Counted from the stretch's first letter, positions 1-8,916 are shown. The stretch is DNA of 40,142 bases from an uncultured Oscillospiraceae bacterium (GCA_905211675.1 CAJMBP010000004.1:1-40142), one strand, 5' to 3'. Notes: a model not told the origin generated them from the sequence alone. Made by a program: numbers and translations.

Positions 1-55
1 AACCCTCGACCTACTGATTACGAATCAGTTGCGCTACCAACTGCGCTACTCCAGC
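1..55 (-). tRNA. tRNA-Thr (anticodon CGT), 3' end cut off by the window edge
   Basis: On the minus strand the sequence from 55 downward starts with acceptor strand GCTGGAG, then a D-arm, then the anticodon stem-loop ACTGA-TTCGTAA-TCAGT. The anticodon is CGT (plus-strand positions 20-22), which reads the Thr codon ACG. The variable loop and the start of the T-arm (GAGGGTT) are visible before the window ends, so the 3' part is missing. A near-consensus promoter lies just upstream on the same strand (103-75). Confidence 0.93.
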
Positions 56-74
56 AAAATTCAACTGCTAAAAC

Positions 75-103
75 ATTATAACAACTCAAAGTGATTTAGT
101 CAA
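75..103 (-). promoter_or_regulatory. Promoter of tRNA-Thr
   Basis: On the minus strand a TTGACT -35 box (103-98) is followed after 17 bp by TATAAT (80-75), 20 bp before the tRNA 5' end. This is close to the sigma-A consensus with ideal spacing, as expected for a stable RNA gene. Confidence 0.8.
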
Positions 104-151
104 GTTATTTTATATATCATATATTCATAAGATATATTTGGGAGTGGTACT

Positions 152-424
152 ATGTTATGCAGAATAGACGACCTTCGGAATAAACAGGTTGTATGTGTAA
201 AAGACGGCTGTGTTCTCGGATTTATATCCGATGTCGAGATGGATACCTTAAACGGAAATCTGACATCGGTAATCATTTTCGGAAAACTGCGCTTTTTCGG
301 GCTTTTCGGCCGTGAAGATGATATTGTTATTCCGTGGGACGATATTAAAGTTATAGGCAGTGAAACGGTATTGGTTAATACCGAGGCTCCGCCATATTTG
401 AAGCAAAAAATCAAAAAATTTTAA
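152..424 (+). CDS. YlmC/YmxH family PRC-barrel protein
   Basis: A 90-residue protein formed by one PRC-barrel-like beta domain. It has the N-terminal pattern of the YlmC/YmxH family (MLCRIDDLRNKQVV, then a GFISDVEMD strand), a central G-L-F-G-R loop (residues about 50-54) and the D-I-V-I-P-W strand at about 57-62. Family members occur widely in endospore-forming Firmicutes and are annotated as sporulation-associated. Their biochemical role is not settled. The ATG is preceded by GGGAGTGG (about 140-147). It stands alone, divergent from the tRNA and separated from glgB by a 170-bp gap with its own promoter. The fold and family are clear, the function is not. Confidence 0.82.
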   Translation: MLCRIDDLRNKQVVCVKDGCVLGFISDVEMDTLNGNLTSVIIFGKLRFFGLFGREDDIVIPWDDIKVIGSETVLVNTEAPPYLKQKIKKF

Positions 425-525
425 AAAGCCGGTCTTTTGTGTATAAAAATGGCAAATATTTGTATAAAATTAACAAAAAAGTCAAAAATAGAATGAAAAT
501 ATTTCCCATTTTTTAACAAAAAGTA

Positions 526-554
526 TTGAAAAAAATAATGTTGTTTGATATAAT
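526..554 (+). promoter_or_regulatory. Promoter of the glycogen operon
   Basis: TTGAAA (526-531), a 17-bp spacer and TATAAT (549-554) form a near-consensus sigma-A promoter. It places transcription start near 561, about 35 nt before the glgB start codon. An in-frame TTG at 554 sits inside the -10 box, which rules it out as the glgB start. Confidence 0.8.
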
Positions 555-595
555 TGATTTGTAAAAATATGCGATTTCGCAGAAGGGGCACAAAA

Positions 596-2488
596 ATGAA
601 AGATTTTGACTATGGCTTTAACTCTGCTGTAAAAAGTGACGCCTATGAATATTTAGGCTCGTTTTTAAATAAAGATATTGCAACATTCAGGGTGTGGGCG
701 CCAAACGCCTCGGCGGTAAGCGTTGTCGGCGATTTTAACGGTTGGACGGTCGGGGCAAACCCGATGTCAAAGATTGCCGACGGTATATGGCAATTGGAAA
801 TAGGCGGAATTGAAAATTTTGCAAACTACAAGTATGCCGTAACCGCCCAAAACGGTAAAACCACCCTTAAAAGCGATCCTTATGCCCGCCATTATGAAAC
901 GGCTCCCGCTAATTCGTCAAAGGTTTATGCCGATGACGGTTACGAGTGGTCTGACGGTGATTGGCTAGAGGCGCAAAAAGCAAAAAATATACTTGAATCA
1001 CCCGTAAATATTTACGAGGTGCATTTAGGCTCATGGCGCCGCTTTGCCGACGGCAACACCTACGACTATGTTACCGCAGCTAAAGAAATTTCAAAATATA
1101 TAAAAAAAATGGGCTACACCCATATAGAACTTATGCCGCTTACCGAGCATCCCTTTGAGGGCTCGTGGGGCTATCAGGCGACCGGCTATTTTGCTCCGAC
1201 CTCCCGTTTCGGAACACCTGCTGATTTTAAAAGGTTTGTTGATATAATGCACGAAGCGGGCATAGGCGTTATACTCGACTGGGTGCCGGCGCATTTCCCG
1301 AAAGACGGCTTCGGTCTTTACCGATTTGACGGAACGCCCTGCTATGAGTATGCCGATGAACGCAAGGGCGAGCATAAAGAATGGGGAACCTGCGTTTTTG
1401 ATTACGGCAAGGTTCAGGTTATGAACTTTTTAATATCAAGCGCGGTCTTTTGGCTTAAAGAATATCATATAGACGGCCTGCGCGTTGACGCCGTGGCTTC
1501 AATGCTGTATCTCGATTACGCCAGAAACGGCGGCGAGTGGATACCGAACAGCTACGGCGGAAGAGAGCATTTAGAGGCAATAGAACTGCTCCGTCAGGTG
1601 AATGCGGCTGCTTTTGCCGCAAACCCGTCGGTTATGATGATTGCCGAAGAATCAACCGCATGGCCCATGGTTACAAAGCCTGCAAGCGACGGCGGGCTTG
1701 GGTTTAATTTTAAGTGGAATATGGGCTGGATGAACGATATGTTAAGGTATATGTCGCTTGACCCGCTTTTCAGAAAGCATAATCACGATTGCCTTACCTT
1801 TTCGTTCTTTTACGCGTTCAGCGAAAACTTTATTCTGCCTATCTCACATGATGAGGTGGTGCACGGCAAGTGTTCGCTTATAAACAAAATGCCCGGGGAA
1901 TACGAGCAAAAATTTGCAAGTCTTCGCGCGTTTTATGCCTATATGATGGCACATCCCGGCAAAAAGCTGCTTTTTATGGGGCAGGAATTTGCACAGTTTA
2001 TTGAATGGAAGTATGACGCCGAGCTTGATTGGCTGCTGTTAGATTATGACGCTCACCGACAAATGCAGGAATATGTAAAAGATTTGAATAAATTTTATCT
2101 TAAACACAGTGAAATGTGGCAGGTGGACTATTCTTGGGAAGGCTTTTCTTGGATTTCAAACGATGACTGCAATCAAAGTATAATTTCATTCAGAAGAATA
2201 AACAAAAAGGGCGATGAAATAATCTGTGTTTGCAATTTCGTGCCTGTATCGCGAAGCGATTATCGCATAGGTGTTCCCGCCGCGGGCAGCTACAAGGTAA
2301 TGCTCACCACCGCCGACGAAAAATACGGCGGCAACGGCGGAATACAGCCGTTCTATCAAAGCGAACCCATACCTATGCACGGCTATGACAATTCGGTGTC
2401 TATCGACATACCGGCGCTTTCGGTAACATATTATAAAGTTCCTAAAAGCCATAAATCAAACAGCAAGATTAAAAATTGCGGTAAATAA
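596..2488 (+). CDS. glgB: 1,4-alpha-glucan branching enzyme
   Basis: This 630-residue GH13 enzyme transfers alpha-1,4 chain segments to alpha-1,6 branch points during glycogen synthesis in the cytosol. An N-terminal CBM48 domain (about residues 25-125, with the FRVWAPNA and VVGDFNGW motifs) precedes the catalytic barrel. Conserved GH13 regions are visible: DWVPAHF, GLRVDAV with nucleophile Asp298, IAEEST with acid/base Glu at about 351, and SHDEVVHGK with Asp419. The length matches Bacillus-type GlgB, which lacks the extra N-terminal module of the enteric enzyme. The ATG at 596 is chosen because AGAAGGGG lies 7 nt upstream, while a longer in-frame TTG overlaps the promoter. It is first in a glgB-C-D-A operon with short gaps. 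Confidence 0.97.
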   Translation: MKDFDYGFNSAVKSDAYEYLGSFLNKDIATFRVWAPNASAVSVVGDFNGWTVGANPMSKIADGIWQLEIGGIENFANYKYAVTAQNGKTTLKSDPYARHYETAPANSSKVYADDGYEWSDGDWLEAQKAKNILESPVNIYEVHLGSWRRFADGNTYDYVTAAKEISKYIKKMGYTHIELMPLTEHPFEGSWGYQATGYFAPTSRFGTPADFKRFVDIMHEAGIGVILDWVPAHFPKDGFGLYRFDGTPCYEYADERKGEHKEWGTCVFDYGKVQVMNFLISSAVFWLKEYHIDGLRVDAVASMLYLDYARNGGEWIPNSYGGREHLEAIELLRQVNAAAFAANPSVMMIAEESTAWPMVTKPASDGGLGFNFKWNMGWMNDMLRYMSLDPLFRKHNHDCLTFSFFYAFSENFILPISHDEVVHGKCSLINKMPGEYEQKFASLRAFYAYMMAHPGKKLLFMGQEFAQFIEWKYDAELDWLLLDYDAHRQMQEYVKDLNKFYLKHSEMWQVDYSWEGFSWISNDDCNQSIISFRRINKKGDEIICVCNFVPVSRSDYRIGVPAAGSYKVMLTTADEKYGGNGGIQPFYQSEPIPMHGYDNSVSIDIPALSVTYYKVPKSHKSNSKIKNCGK

Positions 2489-2505
2489 AAAAGGGAGATG
2501 TTTTT

Positions 2506-3714
2506 GTGATTAAGAAAAAATGCGTTGCAATGCTCCTTGCGGGCGGACAGGGCAGCCGTCTCGGCGTGCTTACGGGTAAAATAGCCAAGCCCGCGGTTCC
2601 TTACGGCGGAAAATACAGAATTATAGATTTTCCGCTTTCAAATTGCACGAATTCGGGTATTGATACCGTCGGCATCCTTACTCAGTATAAGCCGCTTGAG
2701 CTTAACGATTATGTGGGCTCGGGCAAGCCGTGGGATTTAGACCGTCTAAACGGCGGTGTGCATATACTGCCTCCGTATCAGGGTCAAAAAGGCGGCGATT
2801 GGTACAAGGGCACGGCCAATGCCATATATCAAAATCTTGAGTTTATCGACAGATATGATCCGGAATATGTGCTTATTCTTTCCGGTGACCATATCTATAA
2901 AATGGACTATTCAAAAATGATTGAACAGCACGAGGCAACGGGTGCCGCTTGCACAATATCGGTTTTAGAGGTGTCGCTTGAAGAGGCTTCTCGTTTCGGC
3001 ATTATGAATACAAACCCCGACGGCAGTATTTACGAATTCGAAGAAAAGCCGAAAAAACCGAAAAGCCGTTTGGCGTCGATGGGCATATATGTTTTCACTT
3101 GGGAAAAGCTTAAAAAATATCTTACCGAGGATAACGAAAATCCCGATTCTGACAATGACTTCGGTAAAAATGTTATTCCGCTTATGCTGTCACGCGGTGA
3201 GCTTATGATGGTTTACCGCTTTAACGATTATTGGAAAGATGTCGGCACGGTAGATTCGCTTTGGGAGGCAAATCTTGATTTGCTAAATCCTAAAATCAAT
3301 CTTAATCTTTCCGATGAAAATTGGCGTATCTATTCGCGTTCGGTCGCACTGCCGCCGCAGTATATATCCGAAACTGCCGAGGTAGAGCATTCGCTTATGA
3401 CCGACGGTTGCGAGGTTTGCGGCAAGCTTGATTATTCGATTCTTTTTGAAAATGTTACGGTAGAGCAGGGCGCTTCGGTAGAATATTCGCTTGTAATGCC
3501 GGGTGCCGTTATAAAGCGGGGAGCCAGCGTAAAATATGCGATAATAGCAGAGAATACGGTTATCGAAGAAAACGCGCAAGTAGGCGTTGACCCCGAACAG
3601 ATTTCTCCCGAAGATTTCGGAATTACCGTAATCGGAAGCGGAGTTGTTGTGGGCAGCGGTGCAAAAGTGGGCGCCAAGCAAATGATAACTGAAAATGTAA
3701 AGGGGGAAGCGTAA
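2506..3714 (+). CDS. glgC: Glucose-1-phosphate adenylyltransferase, catalytic subunit
   Basis: This 402-residue enzyme makes ADP-glucose from ATP and glucose-1-phosphate, the committed step of glycogen synthesis. The nucleotidyltransferase domain keeps the signature LLAGGQGSRLGVLTGKIAKP at residues 11-30, followed by the RIIDFPLSN segment, the SGDHIYKMDY metal-binding region and FEEKPKKP. The C-terminal third is a left-handed beta-helix of hexapeptide-like repeats. The GTG start has AAGGGAGATG a few bases upstream, and glgB ends 17 nt before it. All catalytic motifs missing from the next gene (glgD) are intact here, so this should be the active subunit of a GlgC-GlgD pair. Confidence 0.97.
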   Translation: MIKKKCVAMLLAGGQGSRLGVLTGKIAKPAVPYGGKYRIIDFPLSNCTNSGIDTVGILTQYKPLELNDYVGSGKPWDLDRLNGGVHILPPYQGQKGGDWYKGTANAIYQNLEFIDRYDPEYVLILSGDHIYKMDYSKMIEQHEATGAACTISVLEVSLEEASRFGIMNTNPDGSIYEFEEKPKKPKSRLASMGIYVFTWEKLKKYLTEDNENPDSDNDFGKNVIPLMLSRGELMMVYRFNDYWKDVGTVDSLWEANLDLLNPKINLNLSDENWRIYSRSVALPPQYISETAEVEHSLMTDGCEVCGKLDYSILFENVTVEQGASVEYSLVMPGAVIKRGASVKYAIIAENTVIEENAQVGVDPEQISPEDFGITVIGSGVVVGSGAKVGAKQMITENVKGEA

Positions 3715-3715
3715 T

Positions 3716-4834
3716 ATGATATCGTCAAGTGTAGCGGGAATTATTTTTGCAAATGCTTATGATGAAAAGGTGGAACGGCTTACCAAAAAGCGTTCCATTG
3801 CCTCTGTTCCTTTCGGGGGCAGATACCGTCTTATAGATTTTTGCCTTTCAAACCTCGTAAATGCAGGCGTATCAAATATCGGTGTAATTACAAAAGAAAA
3901 ATACCGTTCTCTGATGGACCACATAGGCAGCGGCATCTATTGGGACCTTGACCGCAAAAACGGAGGTATCAGGATTTTGCCCCCGTTTAATGTAAGTAAT
4001 TCGAGAATTTATCAGGGATATGTCGAAGCCCTTTACGGTGCGAAGGATTTTATGCTGCGCTGTAATGCCAAATACATTGTTCTGTGCGACGCGCGCACGG
4101 TAGCAAATGTCAATCTTAAGGAAGCTATTAAACTGCATAAATCAAGCGATGCCGATATTACGGTGGTTTGCACCAAGGGTACGGAAATAAAAGATAATAA
4201 TCATACCCTTACCCTTGATATAAACAAAGACGGCAGCATTGCCCTGACCGGTGTTCCGAATACAATCGGCGCCGAAGATGTGCGCAGTATGGACATTTAT
4301 GTTTTCAACCGTGATAAGCTTATAGAATTGGTCGAAAATTCTTATGAAAACGGCGGCATTACGGTTTGTGAAGATATAGTTGCCGCAAATATCGGTAAGC
4401 TCAAGGTAATGGCTTATGAGCATAAGGGCTATGTAGCAATTATGGACAGCCCGCAAGAGTATTGCCGCGCTAATTTTGATTTACTTGACGGCAGTGTGCG
4501 CCGCGACCTATTTAACCGCGAGCGTCCCATATACACAAAAACTCGCGACGATATGCCCACCCGTTACGGCACACGCTCATCGGTTGAAAATTCATTGGTA
4601 GCCGAGGGATGTATTATTGAGGGAACCGTCAAAAATTCCGTTCTGTTCAGAGGCGTAAATGTGGCAAAGGGCGCTACTGTCGAAAACAGCATACTCATGC
4701 AGGGTGTAACGGTTGAAGAAGGCGCCGTTGCAGACCGTGTTGTTTCGGATAAAAATGCGGTTATCAGTGCTAAAATGACCGTTAAGGGAAGCGATGAGAA
4801 AGCGTTTTTTATCGAAAAAAATCAGACACTTTAA
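3716..4834 (+). CDS. glgD: GlgD, non-catalytic/regulatory ADP-glucose pyrophosphorylase subunit
   Basis: This 372-residue paralogue of GlgC starts one base after the glgC stop codon. The nucleotide-binding signature is lost: where GlgC has GGQGSRL this protein reads GIIFANAYDEKVERLTKKRS. The framework segments PFGGRYRLIDFCLSN, GIYWDLDR and the C-terminal beta-helix are retained. In Firmicutes, GlgD-type subunits are known to associate with GlgC and to modulate activity. Lack of the glycine-rich loop argues against independent catalysis. AAGGGGG upstream of the ATG and the near-zero spacing suggest balanced translation with glgC. Confidence 0.95.
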   Translation: MISSSVAGIIFANAYDEKVERLTKKRSIASVPFGGRYRLIDFCLSNLVNAGVSNIGVITKEKYRSLMDHIGSGIYWDLDRKNGGIRILPPFNVSNSRIYQGYVEALYGAKDFMLRCNAKYIVLCDARTVANVNLKEAIKLHKSSDADITVVCTKGTEIKDNNHTLTLDINKDGSIALTGVPNTIGAEDVRSMDIYVFNRDKLIELVENSYENGGITVCEDIVAANIGKLKVMAYEHKGYVAIMDSPQEYCRANFDLLDGSVRRDLFNRERPIYTKTRDDMPTRYGTRSSVENSLVAEGCIIEGTVKNSVLFRGVNVAKGATVENSILMQGVTVEEGAVADRVVSDKNAVISAKMTVKGSDEKAFFIEKNQTL

Positions 4835-4849
4835 TTTTAGGAGAAGTTT

Positions 4850-6277
4850 ATGAAAATATTATTTGCAACAAGTGAGGCTCTGCCTTTTGCAATGTCGGGC
4901 GGCCTTGCCGATGTTTCGGGTGCGTTGCCTAAGGCTTTGCGCCGCCGACTCGTAGGATGCCGCGTGGTTATGCCGCTGTACGGCACTGTAATAAGCCGTG
5001 AATTGCGCGAAAAAATGACATTCGTGGGCAGTATAACCGTGCCTGTTTCGTGGCGCAGACAGTATTGCGGAATATTTGAGGCTCATGTAGATGGGGTTAT
5101 ATATTATCTTTTGGACAATGAGTATTATTTTAAACGCGATACGCTTTACGGCCATTATGATGACGCCGAACGCTTTGCATTTTTCTCGCGTGCCGTTCTC
5201 GAAATAATTCCGTACATCGATTTTAAACCCGATATTATTCACTGTAACGATTGGCAGACCGCTATGGTGCCGGTGTATCTTAATGAATTTTACAAACAAA
5301 ATCCGCTTTACAGTGACATAAAAACCGTTTATACAATTCATAACATTCAGTATCAGGGTAAATACGGAATGGAGCTTTACAATGATTTGTTGGGTCTTAA
5401 ACCCGGCAGAGAAAGCCTTGTTGAATACGACGGCTGTGTAAATCTTATGAAGGGCGGAATACAGTGCGCCGACAAGGTTACAACGGTGTCTCCCACCTAC
5501 GCACGCGAAATATTAGATCCTTATTATTCATTTGGTCTTGACAACATATTAAAGCAGTTTACCTATAAGCTTACCGGCATTGTAAACGGTATTGATTATG
5601 ATGTTTATAACCCCGAAACCGACCCGATGATTTTTAAAAACTTTACTTCGGGCAGCATCGAAATAAAGGCGTTTAACAAGGCGGAGCTTCAAAAACAGGT
5701 AGGTCTGCCCGAAAGGTCGGACACACCGCTTATAGGCATGGTAACCCGACTTGTTAAGCACAAGGGCCTTGACCTTGTAAAATGCGTTTTTGAAGAAATT
5801 TTGCGTGCCGATGTGCAGTTTGTGATTTTAGGCACGGGAGAATACGAATTCGAAACATTTTTCTATGAAATGGCTCAAAAATATCCCGATAAGGTGGGGC
5901 TGAAGCTTGGATTTGACGCCACGCTGGCACACCGTATTTATGCCGGCGCCGATATGTTTCTTATGCCCAGCAAGAGTGAGCCGTGCGGTCTTGCACAAAT
6001 GGTGGCACTGCGTTACGGCACGGTGCCGATTGTGCGTGAAACCGGAGGACTTAACGATACCATTACCGACAGCGGTGACGGCAAAGGCAACGGCTTTACC
6101 TTTAAAAATTTCAATGCCCACGAAATGCAGGATGCCGTTTGGCGCGCTTTGGCGGGTTACAGCGATAAAAACGGCTGGAACATACTTCGCAAGCGCGGTA
6201 TGGCATGCAACAACAGCTGGGGTGCGTCGGCGAACGCCTATATAGGTCTTTATAAAGAACTTACGGGCAAAAAATAA
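4850..6277 (+). CDS. glgA: Glycogen synthase (GT5, ADP-glucose dependent)
   Basis: This 475-residue GT-B enzyme elongates alpha-1,4-glucan from ADP-glucose. The N-terminal catalytic domain begins MKILFATSEALPFAMSGGLADV. The C-terminal nucleotide-binding domain carries GMVTRLVKHKGLDL and the donor-site segment PSKSEPCGLAQM. In the N-terminal motif, the Lys of the classical KTGGL signature (Lys15 in E. coli) is Met15 here, followed by SGGL. Glu in EPCGL is retained. The ATG follows TAGGAGAAG and starts 15 nt after glgD. It is the last gene of the glg operon and is followed by a 12-bp perfect hairpin. Confidence 0.96.
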   Translation: MKILFATSEALPFAMSGGLADVSGALPKALRRRLVGCRVVMPLYGTVISRELREKMTFVGSITVPVSWRRQYCGIFEAHVDGVIYYLLDNEYYFKRDTLYGHYDDAERFAFFSRAVLEIIPYIDFKPDIIHCNDWQTAMVPVYLNEFYKQNPLYSDIKTVYTIHNIQYQGKYGMELYNDLLGLKPGRESLVEYDGCVNLMKGGIQCADKVTTVSPTYAREILDPYYSFGLDNILKQFTYKLTGIVNGIDYDVYNPETDPMIFKNFTSGSIEIKAFNKAELQKQVGLPERSDTPLIGMVTRLVKHKGLDLVKCVFEEILRADVQFVILGTGEYEFETFFYEMAQKYPDKVGLKLGFDATLAHRIYAGADMFLMPSKSEPCGLAQMVALRYGTVPIVRETGGLNDTITDSGDGKGNGFTFKNFNAHEMQDAVWRALAGYSDKNGWNILRKRGMACNNSWGASANAYIGLYKELTGKK

Positions 6278-6281
6278 TTAA

Positions 6282-6310
6282 AAATTGCAGGGCTTTTAGC
6301 CCTGCAATTT
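6282..6310 (+). terminator. Hairpin terminator after glgA
   Basis: AAATTGCAGGGC (6282-6293) and GCCCTGCAATTT (6299-6310) form a perfect 12-bp stem with loop TTTTA. There is no long T-run on the plus strand, so it may only attenuate read-through into uppP, which starts 13 bp later. Confidence 0.6.
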
Positions 6311-6323
6311 AACGGAGTAAAAT

Positions 6324-7223
6324 ATGGTTGATTTTCTTGAGATTATAAAAACCGTTATTTTAGGTATTGTCGAGGGTATTACCGAGTGGCTGCCCATAAG
6401 CAGTACGGGGCATATGATTTTGGTTGACGAGTTTATGAAGCTTAATGTCCGTGATGAGTTTATGGATATTTTTTTGGTTGTCATACAGCTCGGAGCAATA
6501 CTTGCGGTTGTAATTCTTTTTTGGAGCAAGCTTTGGCCGTTTCATTTAAAACGCACGCAGGTAACGCCTTTTTTTGAAGAAAACGGAAAAGGCAAAGCTT
6601 TAAAGCGCATTTGCAATAATTATATATATGTAGATAAAATTTTGCTTTGGGTGAAAATTCTTATAGCAAGCCTGCCTGCGGCGGTTGTCGGTCTTGCATT
6701 TGACGATGTGATTGACGAGATGCTCACGGGCGATATGCGTGCCTTTGTTGTGGCGGCGGCTCTTATAGTTTACGGTGTTCTGTTTATAATTATAGAAAAT
6801 ATCAAAAAACGCGAGAGCATAACCGACCTTAATAAAATGCCTTATAAAACAGCCTTATATATAGGCCTTATTCAGTGCCTGTCATTGGTTCCGGGTACCT
6901 CTCGCAGCGGTTCGACAATATTGGGCGCGTCACTGCTTGGCACTTCGCGCACGGTTGCTGCCGAATTTTCATTCTTTTTGGGTATTCCCGCAATGTTCGG
7001 AGCCAGCGCTATAAAGCTGTTTAAGTTTTTTGACGACGGCTTTACCTTTACGGCTTATGAGCTTTTAATTATGGCTGTGGGTTGCGCCGTTTCGTTTGTT
7101 GTATCAATTATTGCCATTAAATTCCTGGTATCTTATATCAAAAAGCACGATTTTAAAGCCTTCGGCATTTACAGAATAATTTTGGGTGTAGCGGTAATTT
7201 TGTATTTTGCTTTAACAAAATAA
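6324..7223 (+). CDS. uppP: Undecaprenyl-diphosphate phosphatase
   Basis: This 299-residue polytopic membrane protein of the BacA/UppP family dephosphorylates undecaprenyl pyrophosphate to recycle the lipid carrier for peptidoglycan and wall polymers. It can confer bacitracin tolerance when abundant. Both active-site signatures are present: EGITEWLPISSTGH at residues 17-30 and PGTSRSGSTI starting near residue 189. At least seven hydrophobic helices can be seen. CGGAG precedes the ATG. It follows the glgA hairpin and may depend on read-through or on a promoter I could not assign. Confidence 0.96.
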   Translation: MVDFLEIIKTVILGIVEGITEWLPISSTGHMILVDEFMKLNVRDEFMDIFLVVIQLGAILAVVILFWSKLWPFHLKRTQVTPFFEENGKGKALKRICNNYIYVDKILLWVKILIASLPAAVVGLAFDDVIDEMLTGDMRAFVVAAALIVYGVLFIIIENIKKRESITDLNKMPYKTALYIGLIQCLSLVPGTSRSGSTILGASLLGTSRTVAAEFSFFLGIPAMFGASAIKLFKFFDDGFTFTAYELLIMAVGCAVSFVVSIIAIKFLVSYIKKHDFKAFGIYRIILGVAVILYFALTK

Positions 7224-7231
7224 AAAAACAC

Positions 7232-7259
7232 TTGATTTTATTTATTTTTGTGTTATAAT
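7232..7259 (+). promoter_or_regulatory. Promoter of the rimP-nusA-infB operon
   Basis: TTGATT (7232-7237) and TATAAT (7254-7259) are separated by 16 bp. Transcription would start near 7266, giving a leader of about 85 nt that includes the hairpin at 7281-7312. Confidence 0.7.
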
Positions 7260-7280
7260 ATCGTTAGTATATTTGATAAG

Positions 7281-7317
7281 AAAGGTGAGTGGGTAACAGC
7301 CCGCTCACTTTTGTTTT
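7281..7317 (+). terminator. Leader hairpin with T-run upstream of rimP (attenuator-like)
   Basis: GTGAGTGGG (7285-7293) pairs with CCCGCTCAC (7300-7308) around the loop TAACAG, with one G-U pair. The stem can extend with AAAG/TTTT and is followed by TTTTGTTTT. It lies between the promoter and rimP and has the form of an intrinsic terminator inside the leader. This suggests attenuation of the operon that encodes NusA, which itself modulates pausing and termination. The regulatory role is an inference. Confidence 0.55.
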
Positions 7318-7349
7318 CAAACTTTTGCAGGAAAGGAATTGTTATATTT

Positions 7350-7802
7350 ATGGCAAGTGTAGCCGAAAAGGTTTATGATTTGGTTAAGGACACGGTCGAG
7401 TCCTGCGGTGTAAGCCTTTGGGATGTTCGGTTTGTAAAAGAGGGCGCGTCGCACTATTTGCGCATTTTTATTGATAAGCCCGAGGGCGTCAGCATTAACG
7501 ACTGCACCGAGGTGTCGCACGCGGTAGACCCATTGATTGATGAAGCCGACCCGATAGACTGTTCGTATTATTTAGAGGTTTGCTCTCCCGGAACCGAGCG
7601 TGAGCTTAGCCGTCCGCACCACTTTGAATACGGTTTGGGCAAAAATGTAACCGTAAAGCTTTTTAAAGCAGTCGACGGCAAAAAAGAATTTACGGGCGTG
7701 CTTAAATCTGCCGACGGCGATATTACAATAGATACCGAAAACGGCGAAATTACTTTTTCAAAAGGCAGCTTTTCAAAAATATTTATTACGGAAAATTTTT
7801 AA
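7350..7802 (+). CDS. rimP: Ribosome maturation factor RimP
   Basis: A 150-residue cytosolic factor for late 30S subunit assembly. The N-terminal alpha/beta domain contains HYLRIFIDKPEGVSINDCTEVS and the signature YLEVCSPGTERELSRP. The C-terminal part is a small SH3-like barrel. The reading frame stays open upstream, but the ATG at 7350 is supported by GAAAGGAA and by similarity starting at this point. The upstream extension would run through the leader hairpin. It is first in the conserved rimP-nusA-rnpM-ylxQ-infB-rbfA order. Confidence 0.95.
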   Translation: MASVAEKVYDLVKDTVESCGVSLWDVRFVKEGASHYLRIFIDKPEGVSINDCTEVSHAVDPLIDEADPIDCSYYLEVCSPGTERELSRPHHFEYGLGKNVTVKLFKAVDGKKEFTGVLKSADGDITIDTENGEITFSKGSFSKIFITENF

Positions 7803-7830
7803 AATATATCAGAATAGAGGTAATTGAAAA

Positions 7831-8916
7831 ATGGCAAAGGCAAAGATGACAGCAAAGGAAAAGAAGGACAATAAAGAGCTTTTTGAAGCGATAAGATTTA
7901 TGGAGCAGGAAAAGGGTGTCCCAGGAGAATTCATAGCCGAAAAAATATCAGAGGCTATAACAACGGCGGCAAGAAAAGATTACGGCGGAAATGATATAGT
8001 TTCCTGTGTTATAGACCTTGAAAAAGAAATGTTTCTTGTAACCGCCCGCAAAGAAATTGTTGATGAGGTTGAAAACCCCTATACACAAATCAGCCGTGAT
8101 GACGCGGCGGCTATCGACCCTAAGTCTTTGGATAACGGATTTATAGATATTAAGCTCGACCCCAAAAAGTTCGGCAGAATAGTTGCTCAAAATTCAAAAA
8201 ACAACTTCCGTCAGGGTGTTAAAGAGGTTGAGCGCGGTCAGGCGCTTGCAGAATTTCAAAGTCATAATCGCGAGGTTATAACGGCCGTTGTTAAGCGTGT
8301 TGACCCCAAAACAGGCAACGCCGTTTTAGAGATAGGTCACAACGAGGCTGTGCTTCCCAAAGCCGAGCAGGTGCCCGATGAAGAAATTTTTGAGGGCGAG
8401 CATATAAAGGTTTATGTGGTCGATGTTAAGGAAACCGACCGCGGTCCGCGTATTATGCTGTCCCGCACACATCCCGGTCTTGTAAAACGCTTATTTGAAA
8501 CCGAAGTGCCCGAAATTTTTGACGGAACTATCGAAATCAAGGCGATTTCAAGACAGGCAGGTGCGCGCACCAAAATTGCAGTTTGGTCCGAAAATAAAGA
8601 GCTTGACGCAATAGGCGCATGTATCGGTCAACGCGGCGCGCGTGTAAATAAAATTGTTGAAGAACTTGCAGGCGAAAAAATCGATATTGTTAAATACAGC
8701 GAAGACCCTGTAGAGTTTATAAGCGAATCACTGTCGCCGGCAAAGGTTGTATCGGTTGAAATTCAAAGCACCGAACCTAAGGTTTGCCTTGCGCGTGTTC
8801 CCGAATCGCAACTGTCGCTTGCCATAGGCAATAAAGGTCAAAATGTCCGCCTTGCCGCAAAGCTTACAGGCTGGAAAATAGATATTCACCCCGAAAGCGG
8901 ATTTTTCGGCGAATAA
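7831..8916 (+). CDS. nusA: Transcription termination/antitermination factor NusA
   Basis: A 361-residue RNA polymerase-associated factor that modulates pausing, termination and antitermination. An N-terminal polymerase-binding domain (about 1-125) is followed by an S1 domain (about 130-200, ending in GPRIMLSRTHPGLV). Two KH domains follow: GACIGQRGARVNKIVEELAG and, near the C-terminus, AIGNKGQNVRLAAKLTGWKI. It stops after KH2, the usual length in Firmicutes, and lacks the acidic repeats found in E. coli. AGAGGTAA precedes the ATG. Confidence 0.97.
   Translation: MAKAKMTAKEKKDNKELFEAIRFMEQEKGVPGEFIAEKISEAITTAARKDYGGNDIVSCVIDLEKEMFLVTARKEIVDEVENPYTQISRDDAAAIDPKSLDNGFIDIKLDPKKFGRIVAQNSKNNFRQGVKEVERGQALAEFQSHNREVITAVVKRVDPKTGNAVLEIGHNEAVLPKAEQVPDEEIFEGEHIKVYVVDVKETDRGPRIMLSRTHPGLVKRLFETEVPEIFDGTIEIKAISRQAGARTKIAVWSENKELDAIGACIGQRGARVNKIVEELAGEKIDIVKYSEDPVEFISESLSPAKVVSVEIQSTEPKVCLARVPESQLSLAIGNKGQNVRLAAKLTGWKIDIHPESGFFGE

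Noticed and set aside
554..595. Longer glgB starting at a TTG
   Set aside because: The TTG lies in the -10 box of the promoter and has no ribosome site; the ATG at 596 has AGAAGGGG at good distance.
7248..7349. Longer rimP N-terminus
   Set aside because: The extension runs through the promoter and leader hairpin; the family N-terminus begins at 7350.
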